From an uncultured Lachnospiraceae bacterium (GTDB lineage Bacteria; Bacillota; Clostridia; Lachnospirales; Lachnospiraceae): a DNA stretch of 64,000 nucleotides. Position numbers and translations under genes: made by a program. The DNA is taken from contig URQQ01000022.1 of NCBI GenBank assembly GCA_900549995.1, positions 1 to 64,000 on the forward strand, in the 5' to 3' direction. The notes below the pieces were generated by a model. That model did no database searches, was not told where the DNA came from, and saw nothing but the letters and a program-made list of their open reading frames with translations. Below, one piece after another: positions 32,823 through 42,002 of the stretch; position 1 is the stretch's first letter, and each line of letters opens with the position of its first letter.

Positions 32823-34293
32823 TCAGGAGATGAGACGGATTATGCAAAAAGAACTGGAAATCCCCCCTGTGGTGGAGGAGAGAATAAAGAGTGCTTATGA
32901 ACAGATAGAAGTGCCTGCGGCCACATCAATGAAGAAATATAAAAGGCACAAAAGATTTCTGATTCTTGCGGCAGTGCTTGTGGTGGCATGTGTCGGTGTA
33001 CTGGCGGGATTTGCGGCCAACGGGTATTTTCAGAAGACGGTTTCAAAAGAAGGGGAAAAGCTGTCCCATCATTTCGAAATTGACTATGAACTGACACCGT
33101 ATGATGTCGAAGTTTCACCGGGGTATCTTCCGGATGGGTATGAACTGAAGGGACCTGACAGCCCTTACGGAGGAAAGATTCATAATGATGAGACGGGAAA
33201 AGGGATTACAATGCTTCCATATAATCTTGCCAGTCTGGATGAATTCAGAGACAACGATATGCTGACCTTTGATCATGTGAAAAGTGTGGAGGAACTGACG
33301 GTACAGAACATGGAGGCACATTTGATTACGACAGAGAGTAAACTGGATGGGGAAGGAAAAAGTCTGTTTATATTCAATCAGAAAGACGGGTATGTCATTC
33401 AGTTATGGACAGACGGAGGAATCTCAGACGATGATCTGAAAAAGACCGCGGACACAATGAAGATTCATGTGCTTGATACGCAGGTTGCGTACAGAACAGA
33501 GGAAGAAAAGAAAGCAGAAGCAGAAGAACTGGAGTCCGTAAGACAGAGGGACGAAGAGATCTATGCGGCAGGAATTCAGGCTGAAAATGTGCATCAGATA
33601 GGAGAAGAGGTTCACAATCCGATGGTGGAAAGCCTGACAGATGAACCGGACGAGTATGGCCTGACACTGGATTCACTGGGAGATGTCAGATATACAGTGG
33701 AAGATGTGAAAGTACTGGATTCACTTCCGGCCTCGGAGTATCCACAGGAATATTACAGAGATTATGAGAAGGAAGTTGCACCGGTACTGAAGGAAGATGG
33801 CACACTGAAACCATACGAGCGTGCGAAGTTTGAGGTTGACACAAGAGGATTGGGAATGGGAGAGGAAGAGATTGAAACTGTAAATTCCAAGTTCCTTGTT
33901 GTCAGGATGAAGCTGAGGAATATGAGAAGTGTTGAGACGCCGAGTGAGGAAGATATTGCACCTGTCCTGACACATCTGTCCAAACGTGAAGACGGAGATT
34001 ATGATTATCCGAGAACCGAGTTAAGGCCTGTGGATTATGACACGGATCATATAAGGAGCAGATTCGTAATGAATGGTGTCGGAGCTTTCTATTTTGACGC
34101 CCCGTACTTTACGGAAGGGATAGACCGGCTGAAAGATTTTACATTTGTTAAGCTTGAGGCAAATCAGGAACTTGAATATACCCTGGTTTATGCTGTGGAT
34201 GAGGATGAACTAAAGGATATGTGCCTGCAGTTTTATTATGGGTACAGTGATGAGAAACAGAGGCCATATCAATGTTATGTAAAGATCAGCTGA
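32803..34293 (+). CDS. Putative membrane-bound anti-sigma factor
   Basis: A 496-aa protein with a short cytoplasmic N-terminus (1-50), one membrane segment (about 52-71, LILAAVLVVACVGVLAGFAA) and a large extracellular part. Residues ~90-225 resemble DUF4367-type domains often found in such regulators (VSPGYLPDGYELKGPD). The remainder up to 496 is an unrecognised domain. The 20-base overlap with the ECF sigma gene and the topology make an anti-sigma role likely. The N-terminus has no obvious zinc-type anti-sigma motif. Confidence 0.75.
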   Translation: MKRKYSDQEMRRIMQKELEIPPVVEERIKSAYEQIEVPAATSMKKYKRHKRFLILAAVLVVACVGVLAGFAANGYFQKTVSKEGEKLSHHFEIDYELTPYDVEVSPGYLPDGYELKGPDSPYGGKIHNDETGKGITMLPYNLASLDEFRDNDMLTFDHVKSVEELTVQNMEAHLITTESKLDGEGKSLFIFNQKDGYVIQLWTDGGISDDDLKKTADTMKIHVLDTQVAYRTEEEKKAEAEELESVRQRDEEIYAAGIQAENVHQIGEEVHNPMVESLTDEPDEYGLTLDSLGDVRYTVEDVKVLDSLPASEYPQEYYRDYEKEVAPVLKEDGTLKPYERAKFEVDTRGLGMGEEEIETVNSKFLVVRMKLRNMRSVETPSEEDIAPVLTHLSKREDGDYDYPRTELRPVDYDTDHIRSRFVMNGVGAFYFDAPYFTEGIDRLKDFTFVKLEANQELEYTLVYAVDEDELKDMCLQFYYGYSDEKQRPYQCYVKIS

Positions 34294-34307
34294 CAGATGG
34301 AGACAGG

Positions 34308-34337
34308 AAAAACGCCAGAGATTACTCCGGCGTTTTT
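34308..34337. terminator. Bidirectional terminator
   Basis: AAAAACGCC (34308-34316) and GGCGTTTTT (34329-34337), with A and T runs on both sides, between the convergent anti-sigma and aquaporin genes. Confidence 0.85.
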
Positions 34338-34371
34338 CTTTATCATAAAGAATAATAAAGGAAGGATATTA

Positions 34372-35061
34372 TCAGGAAGCGGCTGATTCATCTGAGGTAA
34401 GGAACATCCAGATAAAAGCTGCGATTGCAGCACCGGCAAGTGGTGCAACAATAAACACCCAGACCTGCGACAGAGCCTGTCCGCCTGCAAAGAGAGCCGG
34501 GCCAAGGCTTCGTGCGGGATTTACGGATGTTCCGGTGAGCGGAATTCCGATGATATGCACGAATGCAAGTGTGAGTCCGATGACAAGACCTGCGACGTTT
34601 GCTGTTTTCTCGCTGGAAGTAACACCGAGAATTGCGAGCAGAAAAACACAGGTAAGTACGATTTCAACTACGATTGCTCCGCCCATTCCGAGTCCGACGT
34701 AAGAAGCGGAACCGAACCCGTTGGTTCCAAGTCCTGTGATGGCAGGACTGCACATAGAGCCTACCAGTTTTAAAAGGCCGGCAGCTGCGATGGCGCCGAT
34801 ACACTGTGCGATGACGTAACCGGCAAAGTCTTTTGCGCTCATTTTTTTGCTGAGCAGCATGGCGAACGATACCGCTGGATTGATGTGGCATCCGGAGATG
34901 TTACCGATGGAGTATGCCATGGCAACGATGGAAAGTCCGAAAGCCATTGAGATTCCGAGAACGCCGAGTACCCCGTCTACTCCGCCTGAGAGTGCGGCTG
35001 ACCCGCATCCAAAAAATGTAAGAACAAAAGTTCCAATGAATTCAGCAACATATTTTTTCAT
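34372..35061 (-). CDS. aqpZ: Aquaporin (MIP family)
   Basis: A 229-aa membrane channel with six helices and both NPA boxes: SGCHINPAVSFA (first half) and GTSVNPARSLGP (second half). The N-terminal EFIGTFVLTFFGCGSA is typical. Residues after the second NPA (Arg in NPARS) and the small overall size fit the water-selective AqpZ group rather than the glycerol facilitator. The start ATG 35061 follows GAGGGGGAA on the minus strand; an upstream in-frame ATG at 35097 lacks a ribosome site. Confidence 0.93.
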   Translation of the reverse strand: MKKYVAEFIGTFVLTFFGCGSAALSGGVDGVLGVLGISMAFGLSIVAMAYSIGNISGCHINPAVSFAMLLSKKMSAKDFAGYVIAQCIGAIAAAGLLKLVGSMCSPAITGLGTNGFGSASYVGLGMGGAIVVEIVLTCVFLLAILGVTSSEKTANVAGLVIGLTLAFVHIIGIPLTGTSVNPARSLGPALFAGGQALSQVWVFIVAPLAGAAIAAFIWMFLTSDESAAS

Positions 35062-35123
35062 TTGTATTCCCCCTCTGAGATGTGTTTTACTGAACATGTC
35101 AGTGATAAAATTTGTCTGGCAGG

Positions 35124-35140
35124 GTATGAATCATTCATAC
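35124..35140. promoter_or_regulatory. Perfect palindrome between aqpZ and glnS
   Basis: GTATGAAT-C-ATTCATAC is an 8+1+8 perfect inverted repeat in the 260-base gap between divergent aqpZ and glnS, a candidate operator for the aqpZ side. Confidence 0.5.
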
Positions 35141-35254
35141 ACCTGTCTGGTGTCTAAAGATATTGTAGCCGCCCATTCTCAAAAAGAAAAGCAGGTCAAC
35201 AAAAACTGGATTTTTATTACCGAAATATGTGAAAGAATCCGGCTTTTTCCAGTC

Positions 35255-35283
35255 TTGCGCTCATGTCGAAAAAATGGTAAGAT
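35255..35283 (+). promoter_or_regulatory. Promoter of glnS
   Basis: TTGCGC (35255-35260), a 17-bp spacer and TAAGAT (35278-35283), 38 bases before the start codon. Confidence 0.6.
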
Positions 35284-35321
35284 AAGGGGCAGAAATGTAA
35301 GTAACCAGAAGGAGGACTACC

Positions 35322-36986
35322 ATGAGTGAAGAAGTAGTTTCTAAGAATTTTATTGAACAGGAGATAGATAAAGACCTGAGAGAAGGTGTATATGACCATG
35401 TCTGTACAAGATTTCCGCCGGAGCCTAACGGATATCTTCATATTGGACATGCCAAATCCATCCTTTTAAATTACGGATTATCGCAGGAATATAACGGGGA
35501 ATTCCATATGCGTTTTGATGATACGAACCCTACAAAAGAAAAAGTAGAGTTTGTCGAATCAATAAAAGAAGATATAAAGTGGCTCGGGGCTGACTGGAAA
35601 GATCATCTTTATTTTGCGTCAGATTATTTTGAAGTAATGTATGAATGCGCTGTCAAACTCATTAAGAAGGGAAAGGCCTATGTGTGTGACCTTTCGCCGG
35701 AAGAGATCAGGGAATACAGAGGAACACTGAAAGAGCCGGGAAAGAACAGCCCATACCGTGACCGTACTGTGGAAGAGAATCTGGAACTTTTTGAAGATAT
35801 GAAGGAAGGCAAATTCGAGGATGGGGAGAGGGTTCTCCGTGCGAAAATCGATATGGCATCCCCGAATATCAATATGAGAGATCCGATCATCTACCGTGTT
35901 GCCCACATGTCACATCACAGAACCGGAGATCAGTGGTGTATTTATCCGATGTATGATTTTGCGCATCCGATTGAAGATGCGATCGAGAAGATCACCCACT
36001 CAATCTGTACACTGGAGTTTGAAGACCACCGCCCGTTGTATGACTGGGTTGTAAAAGAATGTGAGTTTGAGATGCCGCCAAGGCAGATTGAGTTTGCAAA
36101 ATTATATCTTACGAACGTGGTGACAGGAAAACGCTATATTAAAAAGCTGGTAGAAGAGGGGATCGTGGATGGATGGGACGATCCGCGTCTTGTTTCCATT
36201 GCGGCACTCAGGCGCAGAGGTTTCACCCCGGAATCCATCAAGATGTTCGTAGAGATGTGCGGTGTATCTAAGAGCCAGAGCTCTGTGGATTATGCAATGC
36301 TTGAGTATTGTATCCGCGAGGATCTGAAGATGAAAAAGCCGAGAATGATGGCAGTGCTTGATCCGATTAAACTTGTGATTGACAACTATCCGGAAGGGGA
36401 AGTGGAGTATCTGGATGTTGCCAATAATCTTGAGAATGAGGAACTGGGATTCCGTAAAGTACCATTTGGAAGAGAACTCTACATTGAGCGTGAAGACTTT
36501 ATGGAAGAACCTCCGAAGAAATATTTCCGTCTCTTCCCGGGAAATGAAGTAAGGCTGATGCATGCGTATTTTGTAAAATGCGAGAGTTTTGTAAAAGATG
36601 AAAATGGGAAAGTAATCGAAGTCCATTGTACGTATGACCCGGAGACAAAGGCAGGTTCCGGATTCACCGGAAGGAAGGTGAAGGGAACAATCCACTGGGT
36701 ACCGGCACAATATGCAGTAAAAGCGGAAGTACGTCTTTATGAAAACATCATCGATGAGGAAAAGGGAGTGTATAATGAAGATGGTTCACTGAACCTGAAC
36801 CCTGATTCTCTTAAGGTATTAAAGGATTGCTATGTGGAACCGAGTTTCGATGATGCAAAAGCTTATGACAGCTTCCAGTTTGTCAGAAATGGATACTTCT
36901 GTATCGATGCCAAAGATTCCAGGCCTGATGCACTTGTATTTAACAGAATTGTGTCACTGAAGAGTTCCTTCAAACTTCCAAAATAA
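35322..36986 (+). CDS. glnS: Glutaminyl-tRNA synthetase
   Basis: Class I synthetase of 554 aa charging tRNA-Gln. HIGH motif HIGH (39-42) in PNGYLHIGHAKS, GlnRS-specific RFDDTNP, and the KMSKS-region variant VTGKRYIKKLV followed by DGWDDPRLVSIAALRRRG. The C-terminal half has the two beta-barrel anticodon domains (RLFPGNEVRLMHAYFVKCE). It indicates direct Gln-tRNA formation rather than only the GatCAB route. ATG 35322 has an AAGGAGG site. A monocistronic unit with its own promoter. Confidence 0.95.
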   Translation: MSEEVVSKNFIEQEIDKDLREGVYDHVCTRFPPEPNGYLHIGHAKSILLNYGLSQEYNGEFHMRFDDTNPTKEKVEFVESIKEDIKWLGADWKDHLYFASDYFEVMYECAVKLIKKGKAYVCDLSPEEIREYRGTLKEPGKNSPYRDRTVEENLELFEDMKEGKFEDGERVLRAKIDMASPNINMRDPIIYRVAHMSHHRTGDQWCIYPMYDFAHPIEDAIEKITHSICTLEFEDHRPLYDWVVKECEFEMPPRQIEFAKLYLTNVVTGKRYIKKLVEEGIVDGWDDPRLVSIAALRRRGFTPESIKMFVEMCGVSKSQSSVDYAMLEYCIREDLKMKKPRMMAVLDPIKLVIDNYPEGEVEYLDVANNLENEELGFRKVPFGRELYIEREDFMEEPPKKYFRLFPGNEVRLMHAYFVKCESFVKDENGKVIEVHCTYDPETKAGSGFTGRKVKGTIHWVPAQYAVKAEVRLYENIIDEEKGVYNEDGSLNLNPDSLKVLKDCYVEPSFDDAKAYDSFQFVRNGYFCIDAKDSRPDALVFNRIVSLKSSFKLPK

Positions 36987-36994
36987 CAGGAAAA

Positions 36995-37056
36995 GCAGCA
37001 GCACAAAAACCGGGTCTCCATTTTGGGGAACCGGGCAGTGTATGCTGCATTTTTTC
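36995..37056 (+). terminator. Probable terminator after glnS
   Basis: GCAGCA (36995-37000) can pair with TGCTGC (37043-37048), with an inner GGTCTCC/GGGGAACC stem, followed by ATTTTTT. Confidence 0.55.
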
Positions 37057-37083
37057 TTTCTACAGGAAAGGAGGCAAGAGTTT

Positions 37084-38484
37084 ATGAATGAGCTGGCTGT
37101 CAATCTGGATACGTCATCTGAGATTCCGCTTTATGAACAGATTTACCATTATATCAAGTCTGAGATTCAGAAAGGGCAGATTCCCTGCCATGAGAAACTG
37201 CCGTCGACCAGGGCTCTTTCGCGCTGCCTTGAAGTGAGCAGGAGTACGGTGGATCTTGCGTATGAGCAGCTGATATCGGAAGGCTATATAGAGGCAGTTC
37301 CATGTAAGGGGTACTTTGTCCTTCAGATTGACGAACTGTTTCAATTCGTCAAAAAAGAAGTCGGGGCAGCGAAAGAACCAGACATAAAAAAGCAGAAATA
37401 TGAATTCGACTTCACACCGAGCGGTATTGATCTTAAAAGTTTTCCGTACAATGCATGGAGAAAATTATCAAAAGATGTCCTGCTGGATGATCAGTCTGAA
37501 ATGTTTCGGCTGGGGGATTCTCAGGGGGAAGAGGGGCTTCGAAGCGCCATCTGCAGCTATCTTCACCAGGCCAGGGGGGTGAATTGTACGCCGGATCAGA
37601 TTATCGTCGGCGCAGGGAATGATTATCTTCTGATGCTTCTGTCTACGGTTCTGGGGAATCATTACAAGATAGCGTTTGAAAATCCGACATACAAGCAGGC
37701 ATACCGGCTGTTTAAAAACCTGTCTTATGATGTTTACACGGTGGATATGGATAAATCGGGCATGGAGGTAGAAAAGCTGTCGGAGATGGATATTGATCTG
37801 GCTTATGTGATGCCATCCCATCAGTATCCGCTGGGAGTCGTGATGCCGATCAAAAGAAGGATGCAGCTCCTTTCGTGGGCGTCAGGCCGTGAGGGGCGTT
37901 ATATTATCGAGGACGATTATGACAGTGAATTCAGATATAAAGGGAAGCCGATTCCGGCTCTGCAGGGATACGATGCCAATGAGAAGGTGATTTATCTCGG
38001 GACATTTTCCAGATCCATTGCCCCGGCGATCCGAATGAGTTATATGGTCCTTCCGCAGCCGCTGTTAGAACTTTACAAAAAGAAAAGCAAATTTTTAAAC
38101 ACTACAGTTTCAAAGGTGGATCAGAGAATTGTGCAGAGATTTCTTGAAGAAGGATATTATGAAAGACATCTGAATAAGACGAGGGCTTTGTATAAAAACA
38201 GACATGATACGCTTTTAAATGGTCTGAAACCCCTTGCGAAGAGATGCAGGATCTCGGGAGAAAACGCAGGAGTGCATTTTCTGCTTACATTTCAGGGAAG
38301 AAAAGAAGAAGAATTGATTCAGGAAGCCCTCTTTAACGGAATTAAAGTGTATGGACTTTCGGAATATTACATCGACTCTCCGCCAAAAGACCAGGCCACT
38401 ATTCTGCTTGGTTACGCCAATATGACAGAAGAAAACCTTCAGAAAGCGGCCGGGATTCTGAACAGAATCTGGCAGCAGCCTTGA
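37084..38484 (+). CDS. MocR-type regulator (GntR HTH + aminotransferase-like domain), PLP lysine replaced by Arg
   Basis: A 466-aa fusion. The GntR winged-helix HTH occupies residues ~12-75 (LPSTRALSRCLEVSRSTVDLAYEQL), joined to a fold-type I aminotransferase domain (~110-466; YIIEDDYDSEFRYKG carries the PLP-pairing Asp). In active MocR proteins the Schiff-base lysine sits in a GTFSKS block; here it reads GTFSRSIAPAIR, with Arg310 (codon AGA at 38011). PLP could then not bind as an internal aldimine. ATG 37084 is nine bases after AAAGGAGG. The target genes are unknown; no pdx or gab genes lie nearby. Confidence 0.87.
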   Translation: MNELAVNLDTSSEIPLYEQIYHYIKSEIQKGQIPCHEKLPSTRALSRCLEVSRSTVDLAYEQLISEGYIEAVPCKGYFVLQIDELFQFVKKEVGAAKEPDIKKQKYEFDFTPSGIDLKSFPYNAWRKLSKDVLLDDQSEMFRLGDSQGEEGLRSAICSYLHQARGVNCTPDQIIVGAGNDYLLMLLSTVLGNHYKIAFENPTYKQAYRLFKNLSYDVYTVDMDKSGMEVEKLSEMDIDLAYVMPSHQYPLGVVMPIKRRMQLLSWASGREGRYIIEDDYDSEFRYKGKPIPALQGYDANEKVIYLGTFSRSIAPAIRMSYMVLPQPLLELYKKKSKFLNTTVSKVDQRIVQRFLEEGYYERHLNKTRALYKNRHDTLLNGLKPLAKRCRISGENAGVHFLLTFQGRKEEELIQEALFNGIKVYGLSEYYIDSPPKDQATILLGYANMTEENLQKAAGILNRIWQQP

Positions 38485-38510
38485 CTTGTTTTAAAAGATC
38501 CAGGAAAGGA

Positions 38511-38720
38511 TTAATCCTCCTGTACCGGCTGTTTCGGTGTCAAAGAAACGTATTCCCGGGAAGAAAGTGCGTCGAGATCGTAATCCTCGTCCTCTTCTTC
38601 CTCGTCCTCTTTGCAGCCCGAACAGCAGCATCCTGGTTTTTTGAGAAGACACAGGATTCCCCCCAGAGTAATACCGGCAGCAATCAGTGCCAGAATAGTC
38701 TTCACCCATTTATTAGACAT
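38511..38720 (-). CDS. Small membrane protein with Cys and acidic clusters
   Basis: A 69-aa protein. One membrane segment (residues ~5-26, WVKTILALIAAGITLGGILCLL) is followed by KKPGCCCSGCKEDEEEEDEDYDL and a polar tail. On the minus strand AAAGGAGA precedes ATG 38720. The CCCSGC cluster followed by a run of acidic residues may bind metal. No family name recognised. Confidence 0.65.
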   Translation of the reverse strand: MSNKWVKTILALIAAGITLGGILCLLKKPGCCCSGCKEDEEEEDEDYDLDALSSREYVSLTPKQPVQED

Positions 38721-38855
38721 AAAGATTCTCCTTTCATAAGAAAAAGTAATATGATTAACCATTGTAATACTTTTGAACGGAAAAGGAAAGGGGGCACAGA
38801 AAAAATGTCCATTTTCCCTGACTTATTGTCAAAAATGATGAAAATACCGAAGATA

Positions 38856-38884
38856 TTGTAGATAAATGCAAAATGTGATACACT
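38856..38884 (+). promoter_or_regulatory. Promoter of the cardiolipin synthase gene
   Basis: TTGTAG (38856-38861), a 17-bp spacer and TACACT (38879-38884). In the leader, CGCTGTGG (38896-38903) and CCACAGCG (38938-38945) can form a stem. Nothing else is seen in the gap 38721-38987. Confidence 0.5.
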
Positions 38885-38987
38885 ATATAGCAAATCGCTG
38901 TGGCTGGACTTGAGGAATCTGATGATATCCGGGCAAACCACAGCGGTAGGGCAAGGAAGGAAAAGCAGGATAGAAAAGAGGGTATAT

Positions 38988-40547
38988 ATGAAAGAAGGTA
39001 CTGCGAAAAAAGCGAAAAAGGGATTGTTTCATGTTGTTTTCAGCAGAACAGCTATCATTTTCATGCTTCTTATAGTGCAGGTACTGATTTTTATTGGTAT
39101 TATTCAGATGATGGAAGACTACAAGACGCAGATTTATGTTCTGTTTATTGTCATCAGCGTGATTGTAGTGATTAAAATTATTAACAGCAATGATAATCCG
39201 GCGTTTAAGATGGCCTGGATTATTCCGATTATGGTACTTCCGATTGTCGGGGCTGCTTTTTACATTTATGTGAAACTTCAGGTCGGGACAAAATATATGG
39301 GAAGAAGGCTGCGGATTCTGGGAGAAGAGACAAAACCGTATATGGAGCAGGATGCCGACGTGGTGGAGCGGCTGAAGATGTCGAAGCCGGCGAATGCAAA
39401 CCTGTCGTATTATATGTTTCATCAGGTAGGATTTCCTACTTATAGAAATACATCTGTGAAATATTTTCCACTGGGAGAAGATAAATTCAAAGAACTTGTA
39501 AGACAGCTTGAAATGGCAGAACAGTATATATTCATGGAGTATTTTATCGTAGAAGAGGGAAGAATGTGGAATACAATCCTTTCGATTCTGGAGAAGAAGG
39601 TAAGACAAGGGGTAGAAGTACGCTTCATGTATGATGGAATGTGTTCCATTGCGATGCTTCCGTACAATTATCCGAAAACGCTTAGAAAACTGGGAATCCA
39701 GTGTAAACAGTTCAATTCAGTAAAGCCGATCCTGTCAACGGAACAAAATAACCGGGACCACAGGAAGATCTGTGTGATTGACGGACGGGTCGCATTTACC
39801 GGCGGTGTGAATCTTGCAGATGAGTATATCAATGAAAAAGAGAGGTTTGGTCACTGGAAAGATACCGCTGTGATGGTAGAAGGGGAGGCAGTCCAGAGTT
39901 TTACAATGCTGTTTCTTCAGATGTGGAATATTGATGTGAGGGCACACGAAAACTATGAGAGCTATCTGACACCAAAATCTTCTGAAATCAGGAAAGATCT
40001 TGGTTATGTATTGCCGTATGGGGACAGTCCCTATGATAATGAAAATATCGGAGAGCAGGTTTATTTTCATATTCTGAATCATGCGAAGAAGTATGTTCAT
40101 ATCATGACTCCCTATCTGATTCTTGACAATGAGATGGTTACAAATCTGACTTACGCAGCGAAATCGGGAATTGAGGTAATTATTATTATGCCCCATATTC
40201 CGGACAAATGGTATGCGTTTGCACTGGCAAAGACGTATTATAAGGAGCTGATTCTTTCCGGAGTACAGATTTATGAGTATACGCCTGGCTTCGTACATGC
40301 AAAAGTATTTGTCTCCGATGATGATACGGCAACTGTGGGAACCATTAATCTGGATTTCAGAAGTCTGTACCTTCATTTCGAATGCGGGACATTTATCTAT
40401 AATAACCCGGTCGTATCAGAAGTTGAAAAAGATTTTCAGGCAACACTGAAGAAATGTCAGAAAGTGACGATGGATGAGGTAAGAAGAAGGAGTATATTCC
40501 AGAAGATTGTAGGCAATGTGTTGCGGATATTTGCGCCATTGATGTAA
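38988..40547 (+). CDS. cls: Cardiolipin synthase (phospholipase D family)
   Basis: Membrane enzyme of 519 aa that condenses two phosphatidylglycerols to cardiolipin. Two or three N-terminal membrane segments (~19-40, 47-60, 68-88) precede two HKD motifs: H258 in HRKICVIDGRVAFTGG and H437 in HAKVFVSDDDTATVGT. ATG 38988 follows AAGAGGG; the longer frame from 38910 has no ribosome site and would include the leader stem. A monocistronic unit. Confidence 0.92.
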   Translation: MKEGTAKKAKKGLFHVVFSRTAIIFMLLIVQVLIFIGIIQMMEDYKTQIYVLFIVISVIVVIKIINSNDNPAFKMAWIIPIMVLPIVGAAFYIYVKLQVGTKYMGRRLRILGEETKPYMEQDADVVERLKMSKPANANLSYYMFHQVGFPTYRNTSVKYFPLGEDKFKELVRQLEMAEQYIFMEYFIVEEGRMWNTILSILEKKVRQGVEVRFMYDGMCSIAMLPYNYPKTLRKLGIQCKQFNSVKPILSTEQNNRDHRKICVIDGRVAFTGGVNLADEYINEKERFGHWKDTAVMVEGEAVQSFTMLFLQMWNIDVRAHENYESYLTPKSSEIRKDLGYVLPYGDSPYDNENIGEQVYFHILNHAKKYVHIMTPYLILDNEMVTNLTYAAKSGIEVIIIMPHIPDKWYAFALAKTYYKELILSGVQIYEYTPGFVHAKVFVSDDDTATVGTINLDFRSLYLHFECGTFIYNNPVVSEVEKDFQATLKKCQKVTMDEVRRRSIFQKIVGNVLRIFAPLM

Positions 40548-40554
40548 TTAACTA

Positions 40555-40583
40555 TTGTGCAGAAATGAAAAAAATAGTATAAT
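40555..40583 (+). promoter_or_regulatory. Promoter of purA
   Basis: TTGTGC (40555-40560), a 17-bp spacer and perfect TATAAT (40578-40583). A small AGTCC/GGACT hairpin lies in the leader just after it. Confidence 0.7.
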
Positions 40584-40652
40584 CGTAAGGTAGTCCGTTA
40601 GGACTGATAAACAATCGATATATATGTGAAAGAACATGCAGGAGGATATGTT

Positions 40653-41945
40653 ATGGTTAAAGCAGTAGTAGGAGCTAACTGGGGCGATGAAGGTAAGGGA
40701 AAGATTACAGATATGCTTGGCGAAAAAGCGGATATTATCGTCCGTTTCCAGGGAGGTGCCAATGCAGGTCATACAATCATCAATGATTATGGTAAGTTTG
40801 CGCTCCATACATTGCCGTCAGGAGTATTCTATGATCATACAACAAGTATTATAGGAAATGGTGTCGCACTGAATATTCCGGTTTTATTTGAAGAAGTTCA
40901 GTCCATCATCGACAGAGGAGTGCCGATGCCGAAGATCCTTGTATCTGACCGGGCTCAGGTTGTAATGCCGTATCATATTCTTTTTGACCAATATGAAGAA
41001 GAAAGACTTGGCGGTAAATCATTTGGATCTACGAAGTCAGGAATCGCACCGTTTTATTCAGACAAATACGCTAAAATCGGGTTCCAGGTCAATGAACTGT
41101 TTGACGAAGAACTGCTGAAAGAAAAAGTGGATCGTGTCTGTGACCAGAAAGATGTTATTCTGGAACATCTGTATCATAAACCTGTCATTGACAGACAGGC
41201 TCTTCTTGAAGAACTGAGAAGTTACCGTGATATGGTTGCGCCGTATGTGTGTGACGTATCCTTATTCCTTCATAATGCAATCAAAGAAGGAAAGGAAATC
41301 CTTCTGGAAGGACAGCTTGGTTCTTTAAAAGACCCGGATCACGGAATCTACCCTATGGTAACTTCTTCCTCCACACTTGCAGCTTACGGTGCAATCGGCG
41401 CAGGTATTCCTCCATATGAGATCAAACAGATCATCACCGTATGCAAAGCATATTCTAGCGCTGTGGGTGCGGGCGCATTTGTCAGTGAAATCTTTGGCGA
41501 GGAAGCAGATGAGCTGAGACGCCGCGGCGGCGACGGCGGCGAATTCGGCGCGACAACAGGAAGACCAAGACGTATGGGATGGTTCGATGTTGTAGCATCC
41601 AAATACGGATGCAGAATGCAGGGAACGACAGACGTTGCCTTTACTGTACTGGACGTACTTGGCTATCTGAAAGAGATTCCGGTATGTGTTGCATATGACA
41701 TTGACGGTGAAATCACAACAGATTTCCCTGTGACACATCTTCTTGAGAAAGCAAAACCGGTGGTAGAGACACTCCCGGGATGGGACTGTGATATCAGAGG
41801 GATCAAAGAATATAAAGATCTGCCTGAAAACTGCAGAAAATATATTGAATTCATTGAAGAAAAACTTGGATATCCGATCACGATGGTTTCAAACGGACCA
41901 GGAAGAGATGATATTATCTACAGAGAGTCTGCATTAAGTAAATAG
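40653..41945 (+). CDS. purA: Adenylosuccinate synthetase
   Basis: GTP-dependent condensation of IMP and aspartate to adenylosuccinate in AMP synthesis; 430 aa, normal length. The GTP loop GANWGDEGKGK (residues 7-17) and the block FQGGANAGHTI follow at once; GTTGRPRR-like ATTGRPRRMGWFD and EGQLGSLKDPDHGIYPMVTSS are also present. The ATG at 40653 follows GGAGGA. It is transcribed alone and ends at a strong bidirectional terminator. Confidence 0.96.
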   Translation: MVKAVVGANWGDEGKGKITDMLGEKADIIVRFQGGANAGHTIINDYGKFALHTLPSGVFYDHTTSIIGNGVALNIPVLFEEVQSIIDRGVPMPKILVSDRAQVVMPYHILFDQYEEERLGGKSFGSTKSGIAPFYSDKYAKIGFQVNELFDEELLKEKVDRVCDQKDVILEHLYHKPVIDRQALLEELRSYRDMVAPYVCDVSLFLHNAIKEGKEILLEGQLGSLKDPDHGIYPMVTSSSTLAAYGAIGAGIPPYEIKQIITVCKAYSSAVGAGAFVSEIFGEEADELRRRGGDGGEFGATTGRPRRMGWFDVVASKYGCRMQGTTDVAFTVLDVLGYLKEIPVCVAYDIDGEITTDFPVTHLLEKAKPVVETLPGWDCDIRGIKEYKDLPENCRKYIEFIEEKLGYPITMVSNGPGRDDIIYRESALSK

Positions 41946-41954
41946 TGAACATTA

Positions 41955-41992
41955 AAAAATCTCCGCACCAAACAGCTGGTGCGGAGATTTTT
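41955..41992. terminator. Bidirectional terminator between purA and asnA
   Basis: AAAAATCTCCGCACC and GGTGCGGAGATTTTT pair perfectly over 15 bp around an 8-nt loop. Confidence 0.95.
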
Positions 41993-42002
41993 ATGACCAA
42001 AA

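Noticed and set aside
36102..36710. A 202-codon minus-strand frame within glnS
   Set aside because: Antisense shadow of a conserved synthetase gene without a ribosome site.
38910..38987. A 26-codon N-terminal extension of the cardiolipin synthase frame
   Set aside because: No ribosome site at the upstream ATG; it would start inside a leader stem, whereas ATG 38988 has AAGAGGG.
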